DNA of 27,412 nucleotides from Clostridia bacterium (GCA_017464225.1 JAFUDW010000129.1:1-27412), one strand, 5' to 3'; positions 16,529-25,741 are shown, numbered from the stretch's first letter. The notes: generated from the sequence alone by a model not told the origin. Numbers and translations: made by a program.

Positions 16529-17131
16529 TTATTCCTCGACCACCGGGAAATAGCGGCAGGAGCGCTGCTTTTCGGCGTCCACGATGCCCTGCAGCGTTTG
16601 ATAGGCCGTCTCCAGATCGTCGTTGACCACAAGATACTGGTATTTATCCTTGAGCGCCACTTCGCCCCGGGCGTTATGCAGGCGGCGTTCGATTTCCTCC
16701 GCGGTCTCTGTGCCGCGGCCCGTCAAGCGGCGGCGCAGCTCGCTGAAGGAGGGCGGCAGGATGAACACCGATACGCACTCGGGCATCTTTTCCATCACCT
16801 GCAGCGCTCCCTGGGGATCGATATCCAGCATGACGCTGCGTCCCGCCTCCAGAGCCTCCAGCACGGGATCCAGCGGCGTCCCGTAAAAATGCCCGTGCAC
16901 CTCGGCATGCTCCAGAAAACCGCCGCAGTCCAGCATTTTCCGGAACTGATCCTCGGTAACGAAGCAGTAATCCTTTCCGTCCACCTCGCCGGGGCGCGGA
17001 GAACGGGTGGTATAGCTTACCGAAAAGGTGATGGAATCATCGGCGCCCAGCACGCGGTTATACAGCGTGCCCTTGCCCGCGCCGGAGGGGCCGGAAATCA
17101 CCAGCAGCATGCCCTTTCGTGCCTCTCGCAT
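16529..17131 (-). CDS. gmk: Guanylate kinase
   Basis: The enzyme phosphorylates GMP to GDP using ATP, feeding GTP and (p)ppGpp pools. The 200-residue protein is full length: P-loop GPSGAGKGT at 14-22, the GMP-binding SYTTRSPRPGEVDGKDY segment (about 39-55), and the LID region with arginines (RRRLTGRGTETAEEIERRL). The ribosome binding site AAGGAG lies inside the last codons of remA, 2 bp upstream. Confidence 0.97.
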   Translation of the reverse strand: MREARKGMLLVISGPSGAGKGTLYNRVLGADDSITFSVSYTTRSPRPGEVDGKDYCFVTEDQFRKMLDCGGFLEHAEVHGHFYGTPLDPVLEALEAGRSVMLDIDPQGALQVMEKMPECVSVFILPPSFSELRRRLTGRGTETAEEIERRLHNARGEVALKDKYQYLVVNDDLETAYQTLQGIVDAEKQRSCRYFPVVEE

Positions 17132-17133
17132 CG

Positions 17134-17385
17134 CTATCTTTCTCCTTCGTTTTCGCTTTGCAGCCGCGCCGCCACCGTTTCGGTCTGCAGGGCCGAAACG
17201 GCGATCATGCCGTTATCCAGCACCAGCACGCATCCGGCCTTATGTCCGGCGGTGCCGTCGATCAGCCGCTTTTCCTCCCGGGCGTCCTGCACGGCGCGCC
17301 GCGCGGGCGCGCTGTCCGCGCTCACCACGGCCATTACCCGGTCGGCCGCCAGTATATTGCCGTAACCCATATTGATCAGCCGCAT
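17134..17385 (-). CDS. remA: RemA-family DNA-binding regulator (DUF370)
   Basis: The 83-residue protein matches the RemA family: MRLINMGYGN at the start, RVMAVVSADSAPARRAVQDA at 16-35, then LIDGTAGHKAG and a C-terminal VSALQTETVAARL. In Bacillus subtilis RemA oligomerises into a ring that wraps DNA and activates biofilm matrix and osmoprotection genes. The regulon in this organism is not visible. The location between yicC and gmk is the conserved one. The name is by family; the phenotype is inferred. Confidence 0.9.
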   Translation of the reverse strand: MRLINMGYGNILAADRVMAVVSADSAPARRAVQDAREEKRLIDGTAGHKAGCVLVLDNGMIAVSALQTETVAARLQSENEGER

Positions 17386-17388
17386 GGT

Positions 17389-18258
17389 TCACTCCACGTT
17401 TTGAATCTGCTCGCGCAGCTTTTCAATTTCGGATTTCGCGTCCACCACCATTTTGGCGATATCGCTGTCCAGCGCTTTGCTGCCGATGGTGTTGACCTCG
17501 CGGTTCATCTCCTGTACCAGGAAGTTGAGTTTGCTGCCGCAGTTTTCGCCTTCCATGAGCTTATACGCCTGGCGGATATGGCTGTCCAGGCGGCTGAGCT
17601 CCTCGTCGATGGCGGCGCGATCGGCAAAGATCGCCACCTCCTGCACCACGCGCTGCTCGTCGGGCGATACGACGCCAAATTCGGCAATGCGCTGCAGCAG
17701 CCGCTCCCGATAATCGCTGACCACGCCGGGCGCGCGATCGGCAATTTGAAGCCGCAGCTTTTCCAGCAGCTCCAGATGCAGGGTAAGATCGGCCTTCAGC
17801 GCTTCGCCCTCCCGCAGGCGCATGGCGTTCACATCGCGCAGCGCGTCCGCCAGCGTATCGGACAGGAGCGCCCATACGGCCTCCCGATCCTCCTCGGCTT
17901 CGGTGACGGTGAGCACGTCGGGAAGCTGGGCGTACTGGGCCAGAGGCACGTCGTTCAAAGCGCCGGTGGCCTGGCTGAGCTGCTCCATGGCCTCCTTATA
18001 GGCCGCGGCCAGGGCGGGATCGCATACCACCCGCCGGGCATCGGGCCGGGCGTTGCGATAGGTGACGAACACGTCGGCGTGCCCGCGTCCCAGCGCCTCA
18101 GCCAGCTGTTTTCTGATGGTCTCCTCGGCAAAGCCCAGGTGCCGCGGCAGCCGCAGCGACACATCCAGGAAGCGATGATTGACGGTTTTTACCTCCGCCG
18201 TCATCTCTCGCCCATCCGCCGCCCGCTGGCAGCGTCCATAGCCGGTCATGCTTCGCAT
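17389..18258 (-). CDS. yicC: YicC-family endoribonuclease
   Basis: The 289-residue protein starts MRSMTGYGR and has the two conserved regions of the family: an N-terminal domain with VKTVNHRFLDVSLRLPRH near 24-41, and a C-terminal helical domain ending with EMNREVNTIGSKALD and VVDAKSEIEKLREQIQNVE. YicC proteins are hexameric endoribonucleases implicated in sRNA and mRNA turnover. It is the first gene of the 16-gene minus operon. GGAGGGGG precedes the start and a good promoter lies at 18285-18313. Confidence 0.93.
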   Translation of the reverse strand: MRSMTGYGRCQRAADGREMTAEVKTVNHRFLDVSLRLPRHLGFAEETIRKQLAEALGRGHADVFVTYRNARPDARRVVCDPALAAAYKEAMEQLSQATGALNDVPLAQYAQLPDVLTVTEAEEDREAVWALLSDTLADALRDVNAMRLREGEALKADLTLHLELLEKLRLQIADRAPGVVSDYRERLLQRIAEFGVVSPDEQRVVQEVAIFADRAAIDEELSRLDSHIRQAYKLMEGENCGSKLNFLVQEMNREVNTIGSKALDSDIAKMVVDAKSEIEKLREQIQNVE

Positions 18259-18284
18259 AGCATCCCCCTCCCATGTAACAATTT

Positions 18285-18313
18285 ATTATATCATAAAAAA
18301 AGCGGTCTGAAAA
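18285..18313 (-). promoter_or_regulatory. Promoter of the yicC-to-MMPL operon
   Basis: On the minus strand a perfect -10 box TATAAT (18290-18285) lies 17 bp from a -35-like TTTTCA (18313-18308, 4 of 6 to consensus). Transcription would start about 20 nt before the yicC start. The -35 box lies in the loop and descending arm of the upstream terminator, so the two signals physically overlap. This is the only convincing promoter seen for the 16-gene operon. Confidence 0.7.
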
Positions 18314-18321
18314 GACCGCTT
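18294..18321 (-). terminator. Terminator of the CARF-nuclease/arabinofuranosidase unit
   Basis: Arms 18300-18308 and 18313-18321 form a perfect 9-bp stem. Read on the minus strand the loop is TTTC and the hairpin is followed by seven T residues: a textbook Rho-independent terminator. It ends the transcript of the genes at 18358-21074. Confidence 0.92.
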
Positions 18322-18357
18322 GTCAAAATTGCGGCATTCCGCCTTTTACCGCTCAGA

Positions 18358-19887
<1,530 letters not shown>

Positions 19888-19910
19888 TCATCCCATATTG
19901 TCGCGAGCGC

Positions 19911-21074
19911 TCACCGCAGCAGCGCTCCGATCCGCTCGAGCAGCACCTGTCGCTTGCCCAGATCGTCCAAATCAATCACGTCAATGCCCAGCTCCATGGC
20001 CCGGTGCCGCATGGGGCCGCGCCCGCGCTCGGCGGTGACGATGGCCGCCCGGGCGCCCTGGCCGCCAAAGCGGTCCCGCAGGATGGCCAGCTCGTTGAGC
20101 GCTTCGGTTTTCACATCGCAGGTCTTGCAGCTGATGAACACCGGCAGCACGCCGCAGGTGGCCATGACGTCCAGCTCGTTGGTCACGCTGTCCTGGCTGG
20201 GCTTGCTGCCCTGCCAGTCCACCACGGCGCTGGTGCGCACATCGCTGAACACGCCCAGATCCAGGCAGGCCTTATAAATATAGAGCTCCAGCGCGCTGCC
20301 CACATCCCGCAGCCAGGCGCGGATCTGGCTGTCGGCAAACCGGAAGGCCACCGTTTCATCCTCCGCGCTGAGATCACCGATCAACCCCAGCCGCTCCATC
20401 TCCACAAGGGCCTCCAGCGGCGCGCTGACGCGGCTTCCGTGCTCGCCCTTGGCCGTCATGCCGCCCCGGGCTTCCAGTCCGCTCTCTTTTTGGGATACGC
20501 GCTGGATATAGGTAACGATCCGGGGCCATTCCCGGCGGAAGCGCAGATACAGGGCGAACAGCGGATCAATGATCTCCATATAGCAGGACAGGATGGCGTT
20601 GTCCACTCTGCCCTGGCGCATGCTGCCGCCCGCCATCAGGAAGCAGTCCTCCACCGTGAGCTGCACACCGCAGGCCAGATGATCGGCAAAATCCGCTCCG
20701 CTGATATTGAAAAACGTATTGCGCTTGCGGGAATAGGTGAACACCGGCAGCTGCCGCTCGGCGCAGAGCAGCCCGCCCGCGAACAGCGCGGCGTCGGTGC
20801 CCCCGGCGATATCCAGCGCGCAGTCGGGATAGCGCTCGGTCACCTCCCTCAGCCTGCGCTCCACGGCCTGGGCGTCCACCAAGCTGGCGCTCAAGAAAAT
20901 GCACTCGTGCCGGATCCCCCGGTGTCTGAAATATTCCCGCAGCTTATTCTGCAGCGGCTGATCCTGCGCCACCTCGGGCGGGCAAATGAACACCGTGCGT
21001 TCCGGACGGAATACCTCCGTGCTCAGCACGTTTTCCAACGGACGCTCATCGTATAACTCGATCAAAGTTTTCAT
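19911..21074 (-). CDS. CARF-domain nuclease, Card1/Can2-like (DUF1887 family)
   Basis: This 387-residue protein has the layout of Card1-type effectors. The N-terminal Rossmann-like CARF domain (about 1-150) includes LDIAGGTDAALFAGG at 88-102, resembling the CARF ligand loop. A middle winged-helix part (about 180-250) follows. The C-terminal PD-(D/E)xK nuclease domain (about 260-370) has NELDVMATCGVLPVFISCK at 299-317. Card1 and Can2 are activated by cyclic tetra-adenylate from type III CRISPR complexes and cut DNA and/or RNA. Asp302 and Lys317 fit the nuclease motif, but the acidic residue expected two before the lysine is Ser315. The frame is open back to 21194; Met at 21074 is chosen because GAGGTG and a TATAAT box lie just upstream. 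No CRISPR array or cas gene is in the window, so the signal it senses is unknown. Confidence 0.82.
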   Translation of the reverse strand: MKTLIELYDERPLENVLSTEVFRPERTVFICPPEVAQDQPLQNKLREYFRHRGIRHECIFLSASLVDAQAVERRLREVTERYPDCALDIAGGTDAALFAGGLLCAERQLPVFTYSRKRNTFFNISGADFADHLACGVQLTVEDCFLMAGGSMRQGRVDNAILSCYMEIIDPLFALYLRFRREWPRIVTYIQRVSQKESGLEARGGMTAKGEHGSRVSAPLEALVEMERLGLIGDLSAEDETVAFRFADSQIRAWLRDVGSALELYIYKACLDLGVFSDVRTSAVVDWQGSKPSQDSVTNELDVMATCGVLPVFISCKTCDVKTEALNELAILRDRFGGQGARAAIVTAERGRGPMRHRAMELGIDVIDLDDLGKRQVLLERIGALLR

Positions 21075-21093
21075 CGCAAGCACCTCGTTTGCT

Positions 21094-21122
21094 ATTATAA
21101 CACAAAGTTTGTATGGCATAAA
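21094..21122 (-). promoter_or_regulatory. Promoter of the CARF-nuclease gene
   Basis: On the minus strand a perfect -10 TATAAT (21099-21094) is preceded, at 17 bp, by a weak -35-like TTTATG (21122-21117). The start codon is about 20 bp downstream, after GAGGTG. It faces away from the yitT promoter and the two upstream regions overlap. Confidence 0.6.
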
Positions 21123-21136
21123 GCCCCCGATGGTGC

Positions 21137-21142
21137 TATAAT
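21137..21142 (+). promoter_or_regulatory. -10 box of the yitT-rqcP-ABC unit
   Basis: A perfect TATAAT lies 38 bp upstream of the YitT-family start, followed by AAAGGAGGT as ribosome binding site. No good -35 box is seen at normal spacing, so activation by a protein is possible. It is divergent from the CARF-nuclease promoter, with about 37 bp between the two -10 boxes. Confidence 0.5.
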
Positions 21143-21180
21143 AAGTTGCTTTTCCGTATAACAAAGGAGGTACGCCCCAC

Positions 21181-22065
21181 ATGCTGGTGCTCAAGCAGCG
21201 GTCTCACCTGAAGGATCACGCGGTCATTGCCCTGGCCGCGGCGCTGATGGCGGTCAATTATTACGTTTTCATCCTGCCCAACCAGTTCGCCCCCGCCGGG
21301 CTTTCCGGTATCAACACCATGGTGCAGTACCTGTTCAATTTCAGCGTGGGCTATCTTTCCCTGATCGAAAACATCCCGCTGGCGCTGATCTGCTTTTTCA
21401 GGGTGGATAAACACTTCGCCATGAAAACAGCCGTCAACGTCATCGTTTTCTCGGTGCTGCTGCTCCTGTTCCAGCATCATATCATCGATATGGACCGCTT
21501 TATCTATCATACCACCGACGGCAAAAGCACGCTGCTGGCCCCCGTGGCAGCCGGCACCATCAACGGCTTCATTGCCGCCATGTCGCTCAGGCACGGCGGC
21601 AGCACGGGCGGCATGGACTATGTGGCGGCCATGATCCACAAGCAGAAGCCCGCGTATTCGATGATCCATATCTCCTTCGCCATCAATCTGTGCGTGGCGA
21701 CGATCAGCTATTTCGTGTATGATTTCAAGATCGAGCCTGTGATCCTGTGCATCGTCTACTCCTATCTGACCACCCGCGTGGGCGATTATATCCTCAAGGG
21801 CGGCAAGGAAGCGCTCCGGGTGGAGATGATCACCGCCCATCCCCAGGAGATCATCGACCATATCATCAAGGAGCTGCACCACAGCGCCACCATCATCCAG
21901 GCCGAGGGCGGCTACAGCCACCAGGGAAAAACCATGCTGGTGTGCGTGATCAACAAGCATCAGATCACCCGTTTCACCGAGATCATCGGCCAATATCCCG
22001 ATACCTTCGCCTGCGTTTCCAGCGTCAGCGAGACGCTGGGCAATTTCAGGCGCGATGTGCATTAA
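21181..22065 (+). CDS. YitT-family membrane protein (DUF161/DUF2179)
   Basis: The 294-residue protein has five to six predicted membrane helices in its first 200 residues, including LPNQFAPAGLSGINTMV (about 37-53) and the glycine-rich RHGGSTGGMDYVAAMI (about 138-153), both typical of the YitT family. A soluble C-terminal DUF2179 domain (about 215-290) begins with VEMITAHPQEIIDHI. The biochemical function of the family is not established; a transport role is often assumed. AAAGGAGGT precedes the start, and rqcP follows 12 bp after its stop. Confidence 0.92.
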   Translation: MLVLKQRSHLKDHAVIALAAALMAVNYYVFILPNQFAPAGLSGINTMVQYLFNFSVGYLSLIENIPLALICFFRVDKHFAMKTAVNVIVFSVLLLLFQHHIIDMDRFIYHTTDGKSTLLAPVAAGTINGFIAAMSLRHGGSTGGMDYVAAMIHKQKPAYSMIHISFAINLCVATISYFVYDFKIEPVILCIVYSYLTTRVGDYILKGGKEALRVEMITAHPQEIIDHIIKELHHSATIIQAEGGYSHQGKTMLVCVINKHQITRFTEIIGQYPDTFACVSSVSETLGNFRRDVH

Positions 22066-22077
22066 CCGGAGGAAATT

Positions 22078-22350
22078 ATGCGTTTGGACAAATATTTGAA
22101 GGTTTCCCGCATCATCAAGCGCCGCACGGTGGCCAAAGAAGCCTGCGACGGGGGGCGCGTATCCATCAACGGCAAACCCGCCAAGGCCGGAGCCGAGGTG
22201 AAGGAAAACGACGTGATTGAGATCCGCTTCGGCGCCCGGGTGGGCCGCTACCAGATCACCGACGTACGCGAGGTGGTGCGCAAGGAAAACGCCGCCGAAA
22301 TGTACCGCGTGCTGGAAGAGGACGCCGAAACGCTGAAAGCGCGGAGCTGA
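22078..22350 (+). CDS. rqcP: RqcP (YabO), S4-domain ribosome quality control factor
   Basis: This 90-residue S4 RNA-binding protein starts MRLDKYLKVSRIIKRRTVA, followed by GGRVSINGKPAKAGAEV and VIEIRFG, matching RqcP (Hsp15-like). RqcP binds stalled 50S-peptidyl-tRNA complexes with RqcH and helps add C-terminal alanine tails that mark the nascent chain for degradation. CGGAGG lies before the start. RqcH is not in the window. The ABC ATPase gene begins 1 bp after its stop, suggesting one transcript. Confidence 0.92.
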   Translation: MRLDKYLKVSRIIKRRTVAKEACDGGRVSINGKPAKAGAEVKENDVIEIRFGARVGRYQITDVREVVRKENAAEMYRVLEEDAETLKARS

Positions 22351-22351
22351 T

Positions 22352-23317
22352 ATGGCGTATATTGAAGCAAAAGAGCTGACCAAAACCTTTACCGTGCGTA
22401 AAAAACGGGAAAAGGGCCGTCTGCTTCGGGAAAAAACGGAGGTGCGCGCGCTGGACGCCGTATCCTTTTCGGTGGAAAAGGGCGAGCTGGTGGGCTATAT
22501 CGGCCCCAACGGCGCGGGCAAGAGCACCACGGTAAAGCTGCTCAGCGGCATCCTGACGCCCGAGGGCGGCACGGCGCTGGTGGACGGTCGGGTGCCCTGG
22601 CTGGAGCGCCGCCGCCATGTGGAGCGCATCGGCGTGGTTTTTGGCCAGCGCAGCCAGCTCTGGTGGGATGTGCCCATCCTGGACAGCTTTTCGCTGCTGC
22701 GGGATATTTACCGCGTGCCCGAAGCGCAGTATAAAAGACGGCTGGAGCAATTGACCGACGCGCTGCAGCTGGAGCCCATCCTGCGCACGCCGCTGCGGCT
22801 GCTGAGCCTGGGCCAGCGCATGCGGGCCGAGCTTTGCGGCAGCCTGCTGCACAGCCCGGGGCTGCTGTTTCTGGACGAGCCGACCATCGGCCTGGACGCC
22901 GTGAGCAAGCTGGCCCTGCGGGATTTTTTGAAGCAGGAAAACGAAAAGAACGGCACCACCGTGCTTTTGACCACCCACGACATGGAGGATATCGCCGCCC
23001 TGTGCAGCCGGGTGATGGTGCTGGGGCACGGCAAAAAGCTGTTTGACGGCGCGCTGCCCGATCTGCTGGCCCGCTATGATACCGTCCGAACGGTTACGGT
23101 GCGCTACGACGGCGATATCCGTTTGCCCGCTCTTCCCGGCGGCTGCTCGGTATCCCGGGAGGGCGGCGATTACCATATCGCCTACGCTCCGTCGCAGACG
23201 CCCACGGCGCAGCTGCTTTCGGTGCTGCAGTCCGCCGGACCCATCCGGGAGCTTACCGCCCAGCCTCAAAACATCGACCGTCTGATCGCCGCCATGTACC
23301 GGGAGATGGATCTATGA
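22352..23317 (+). CDS. ABC transporter ATP-binding protein (ABC-2 exporter)
   Basis: The 321-residue ATPase has the full motif set: Walker A GPNGAGKS at 51-58, a Q-loop glutamine near 99-102, the signature as LSLGQ at 151-155 (glycine at position 4 as usual), Walker B LLFLDEP at 171-177, and the switch His209. The C-terminal extension (about 230-320) is of the kind found in ABC-2 drug or lipid exporters. Its stop overlaps the next gene as ATGA, and two membrane subunits follow, so it powers that transporter. The substrate is unknown. Confidence 0.94.
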   Translation: MAYIEAKELTKTFTVRKKREKGRLLREKTEVRALDAVSFSVEKGELVGYIGPNGAGKSTTVKLLSGILTPEGGTALVDGRVPWLERRRHVERIGVVFGQRSQLWWDVPILDSFSLLRDIYRVPEAQYKRRLEQLTDALQLEPILRTPLRLLSLGQRMRAELCGSLLHSPGLLFLDEPTIGLDAVSKLALRDFLKQENEKNGTTVLLTTHDMEDIAALCSRVMVLGHGKKLFDGALPDLLARYDTVRTVTVRYDGDIRLPALPGGCSVSREGGDYHIAYAPSQTPTAQLLSVLQSAGPIRELTAQPQNIDRLIAAMYREMDL

Positions 23318-24105
23318 AGCGCTATCTTTCGGTTTTCCGCATGCGGTGGAAAATGGAATTGCAGTATCGGGGCGCAGTGATCGGCGGCGTGGTTTGCCAG
23401 ATGTTCTTCGGGCTGATCCTGGTATCGCTGTACCGCGCGCTGTACGCCGGCAAGCCCCAGCATCTGCCGCTTTCGGCCGTGACCACCTATGTATGGCTCC
23501 AGCAGGCTTTTTTCCGCATGCTGATGGCCAGCGACGGAGACCTGCTGGACAAAATCCGCTCGGGCGGCATCGCCTACGACCTGTGCAGGCCGGTGAGCCT
23601 GTACGGTTATTATTACGCCCGGATCATGGCGCAAAAGCTGTTGGGCAGCTTGCTCCGGGCGGCGCCGATGCTGATATTTGCCGCGCTTTTGCCCGGGGAT
23701 ATGGGGCTGGCGCCGCCCGCGTCGCCGCTCGCCCTGCTCTTCACCCTGTGCGGGCTGGCGCTGGGGCTATTGTGCATGTGCGCGCTGGAAAACATCACCG
23801 TCGCCTTCACCATGCGCACGCTGGATCACCGGGGCATACAAGCCATGCTGAACCTTTTGATGATGCTGCTGGCCGGCAACGTGCTGCCGCTGACGCTTTT
23901 TCCCGACAGCTGGCAGCGCGTGATCACGGCATTGCCCTACGCGCAGCTGCTCGACACGCCCATCCGCGTATACACCGGGCAATATGCCCTGCGCGACGCG
24001 CCATGGGCGCTGCTGCTGCAGGCTGTCTGGACCGCAGCGCTGGTGGGTCTGGGGCTTCGCCTGTGGGCAAGCCATCAAAAGCGCCTGACTGTGCAGGGAG
24101 GATGA
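23314..24105 (+). CDS. ABC-2 family transporter permease, first subunit
   Basis: The 263-residue membrane protein is of the ABC-2 type (COG4587-like). An N-terminal cytoplasmic amphipathic stretch, MKRYLSVFRMRWKMELQYRG, leads into about six membrane helices. The segment SGGIAYDLCRPVSLYGYYYA (about 90-109) resembles the conserved G-x-(L/I)-x2-x-L-x-(R/K)-P region of the family. It is translationally coupled to the ATPase gene (ATGA overlap) and followed 3 bp later by a second permease, giving a heterodimeric transporter of ATPase plus two permeases. Confidence 0.88.
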   Translation: MKRYLSVFRMRWKMELQYRGAVIGGVVCQMFFGLILVSLYRALYAGKPQHLPLSAVTTYVWLQQAFFRMLMASDGDLLDKIRSGGIAYDLCRPVSLYGYYYARIMAQKLLGSLLRAAPMLIFAALLPGDMGLAPPASPLALLFTLCGLALGLLCMCALENITVAFTMRTLDHRGIQAMLNLLMMLLAGNVLPLTLFPDSWQRVITALPYAQLLDTPIRVYTGQYALRDAPWALLLQAVWTAALVGLGLRLWASHQKRLTVQGG

Positions 24106-24108
24106 GCC

Positions 24109-24909
24109 ATGGACACGCTGAAACTGTACCGCAGATCCATGGGGATGCTGCTCAAAAGCCAGCTGCAATATCCCGCGTCCTTTTTCATGCAGACGCTGGC
24201 CCAGCTGGTGATGGAGGCGGGCGAATTCCTGGCCGTGATCCTGGTGGTGGATCGCTTCGACCGGCTGAACCAATGGATGCCGGGCGACCTGTTTTTCTTT
24301 TTCGGCGTCATGTCGGTCACCTTTTACCTGACCGAGTTCTTGGGCCGGGGCGTCACGGGCGCTTTCCCGGGCATGGTGCGCACCGGGCAGCTGGACACGC
24401 TGCTGCTGCGGCCCCGGGGCGTATTGACCCAGGTGCTCTGCAGCGCCGTCGATCCCCGGCGGATCACCTGCATTGCCGTGGGCACGGCGGCGCTGATCAT
24501 CGGCAGCCATATGTCTGCCGTGCAATGGACGCCGCTCAAGGCCGCCGCCCTAACTGAATCCATATTGTTTGGCATGCTGCTGGTGCTGGGACTCTTTTTG
24601 ATCGAGGCGGTCTTCTGCGTCTATTCAGTCAAATCGGTGGAGCTGGTCAACGCCGTCACCTACGGCGGACGGAGCGCGTGCCAGTACCCCATCGATATCT
24701 ACCCGCGTCCGCTGCGCGTGCTGTTCACTGTGGTTGCGCCCTTCGCCCTGGTCATGCACGTGCCCGCCGCGTATATCCTGGATAAGCCCATCTTCAGCTG
24801 GCCGGTCTGGACGGCCTTTGTTTGTCCTTTAGCCGGAGCAGCGGTCTTTGGCGTTATGTATATGGTATTTCGCCGGGCCATGCGGCATTACCGTTCCACG
24901 GGGAGCTGA
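24109..24909 (+). CDS. ABC-2 family transporter permease, second subunit
   Basis: The 266-residue membrane protein is of the COG3694-like ABC-2 type, with about six membrane helices. The segment VRTGQLDTLLLRPRGVLTQV (about 90-109) is the family's conserved cytoplasmic loop with LxRP, and CQYPIDIYPRPLRVLFT (about 188-204) is the late conserved region with the Pro-Ile-x-Ile-Tyr pattern. It pairs with the first permease and the ATPase at 22352-23317. No substrate clue is visible. Confidence 0.88.
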   Translation: MDTLKLYRRSMGMLLKSQLQYPASFFMQTLAQLVMEAGEFLAVILVVDRFDRLNQWMPGDLFFFFGVMSVTFYLTEFLGRGVTGAFPGMVRTGQLDTLLLRPRGVLTQVLCSAVDPRRITCIAVGTAALIIGSHMSAVQWTPLKAAALTESILFGMLLVLGLFLIEAVFCVYSVKSVELVNAVTYGGRSACQYPIDIYPRPLRVLFTVVAPFALVMHVPAAYILDKPIFSWPVWTAFVCPLAGAAVFGVMYMVFRRAMRHYRSTGS

Positions 24910-24966
24910 CGGAGGGAAAAGGCAGCATTCCGGCGCGGAAAGGATAAAGAAAGGAGGCGCGGCGCA

Positions 24967-25686
24967 ATGGGCGCTTTTTCCACCGAAGGCATCGTGCTGC
25001 GGCACGCCGATTACCGGGAAAACGACCGGATGCTGACGCTTTTGACGCCCCATGGCCGGGTGGACGCCCTGAGCAGGGGCTGTAAGCGTCCCAAGTCCCC
25101 GCTGCTTCCCGGCAGCGAGGTATTTGTGCTGGCCAATTATGAGCTGGTGAGCGCCAAAGGCCATACGGTGGTGGCAAACTGCCTGCTCCGGGACAGCTTT
25201 TACAACCTGCGGCTGGATTTTGCCAAGCTGTCCTGCGCGTCCTATATGGCCAACATCTGCGAAGCCACCGTCCAGCCCGACGAAAACGCCCAGCGGCCCT
25301 TTCTGCTGCTGGCAAGGGCGCTGGGCTATCTGAGCTATCAGGCATACGCGCCGCGGGCGGTGCTCTGCGCCTTCCTGCTGCATTACGCCGTAGCCATGGG
25401 CTACAAGCCCCGGCTGAACCACTGCGTGATTTCGGGCCAAGCCATCGAGCCCGGCGCGGGCGCGCTGTTCGATATCGAGCAGGGCGGCGTGGTATGCCCG
25501 GCCTGCGCCGACCGGATGGAGCGAGGCGCGGCGCTTAAATACGGCGAATTGCAATGGCTGCGCGAGGCACTGACCAAAGGCGTAAAAAACGAGCTGCCGC
25601 CGGAGGACGCGCCGCTGCCGCTGATGCAGGCGTACCTGGAACGACGGATCGAAAAGAAGATCCCCAAACTGATGACAGCGCTGTAA
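24967..25686 (+). CDS. recO: DNA repair protein RecO
   Basis: RecO works with RecR and RecF to load RecA on SSB-coated single-stranded DNA. The 239-residue protein has the N-terminal OB fold (about 1-78, including EGIVLRHADYRENDRMLTLL) and a helical middle domain. The C-terminal zinc finger keeps C153, C177 and C180, but the second ligand of the first CxxC pair is Ser156 (HCVISG). AAAGGAGGC precedes the start. It lies 57 bp after the ABC permease gene. Confidence 0.93.
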   Translation: MGAFSTEGIVLRHADYRENDRMLTLLTPHGRVDALSRGCKRPKSPLLPGSEVFVLANYELVSAKGHTVVANCLLRDSFYNLRLDFAKLSCASYMANICEATVQPDENAQRPFLLLARALGYLSYQAYAPRAVLCAFLLHYAVAMGYKPRLNHCVISGQAIEPGAGALFDIEQGGVVCPACADRMERGAALKYGELQWLREALTKGVKNELPPEDAPLPLMQAYLERRIEKKIPKLMTAL

Positions 25687-25699
25687 ACGGCAAAAAAAC

Positions 25700-25728
25700 T
25701 GGTCAGAAACCAGAATTTATGCTATTTT
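25700..25728 (+). promoter_or_regulatory. Candidate promoter of the MATE transporter gene
   Basis: A -35-like TGGTCA (25700-25705, 4 of 6) and an extended -10, TG-C-TATTTT (TG at 25720-25721, -10 at 25723-25728), are separated by 17 bp. The transcript would have a leader of about 65 nt containing the hairpin at 25742-25766. Confidence 0.45.
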
Positions 25729-25741
25729 GTAAGCGATGAAG

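Noticed and set aside
21075..21194. Upstream extension of the CARF-nuclease frame (40 codons)
   Set aside because: It would run through both divergent promoters and the yitT ribosome binding site. The Met at 21074 has its own GAGGTG and the family's typical start MKTLIELYDE.
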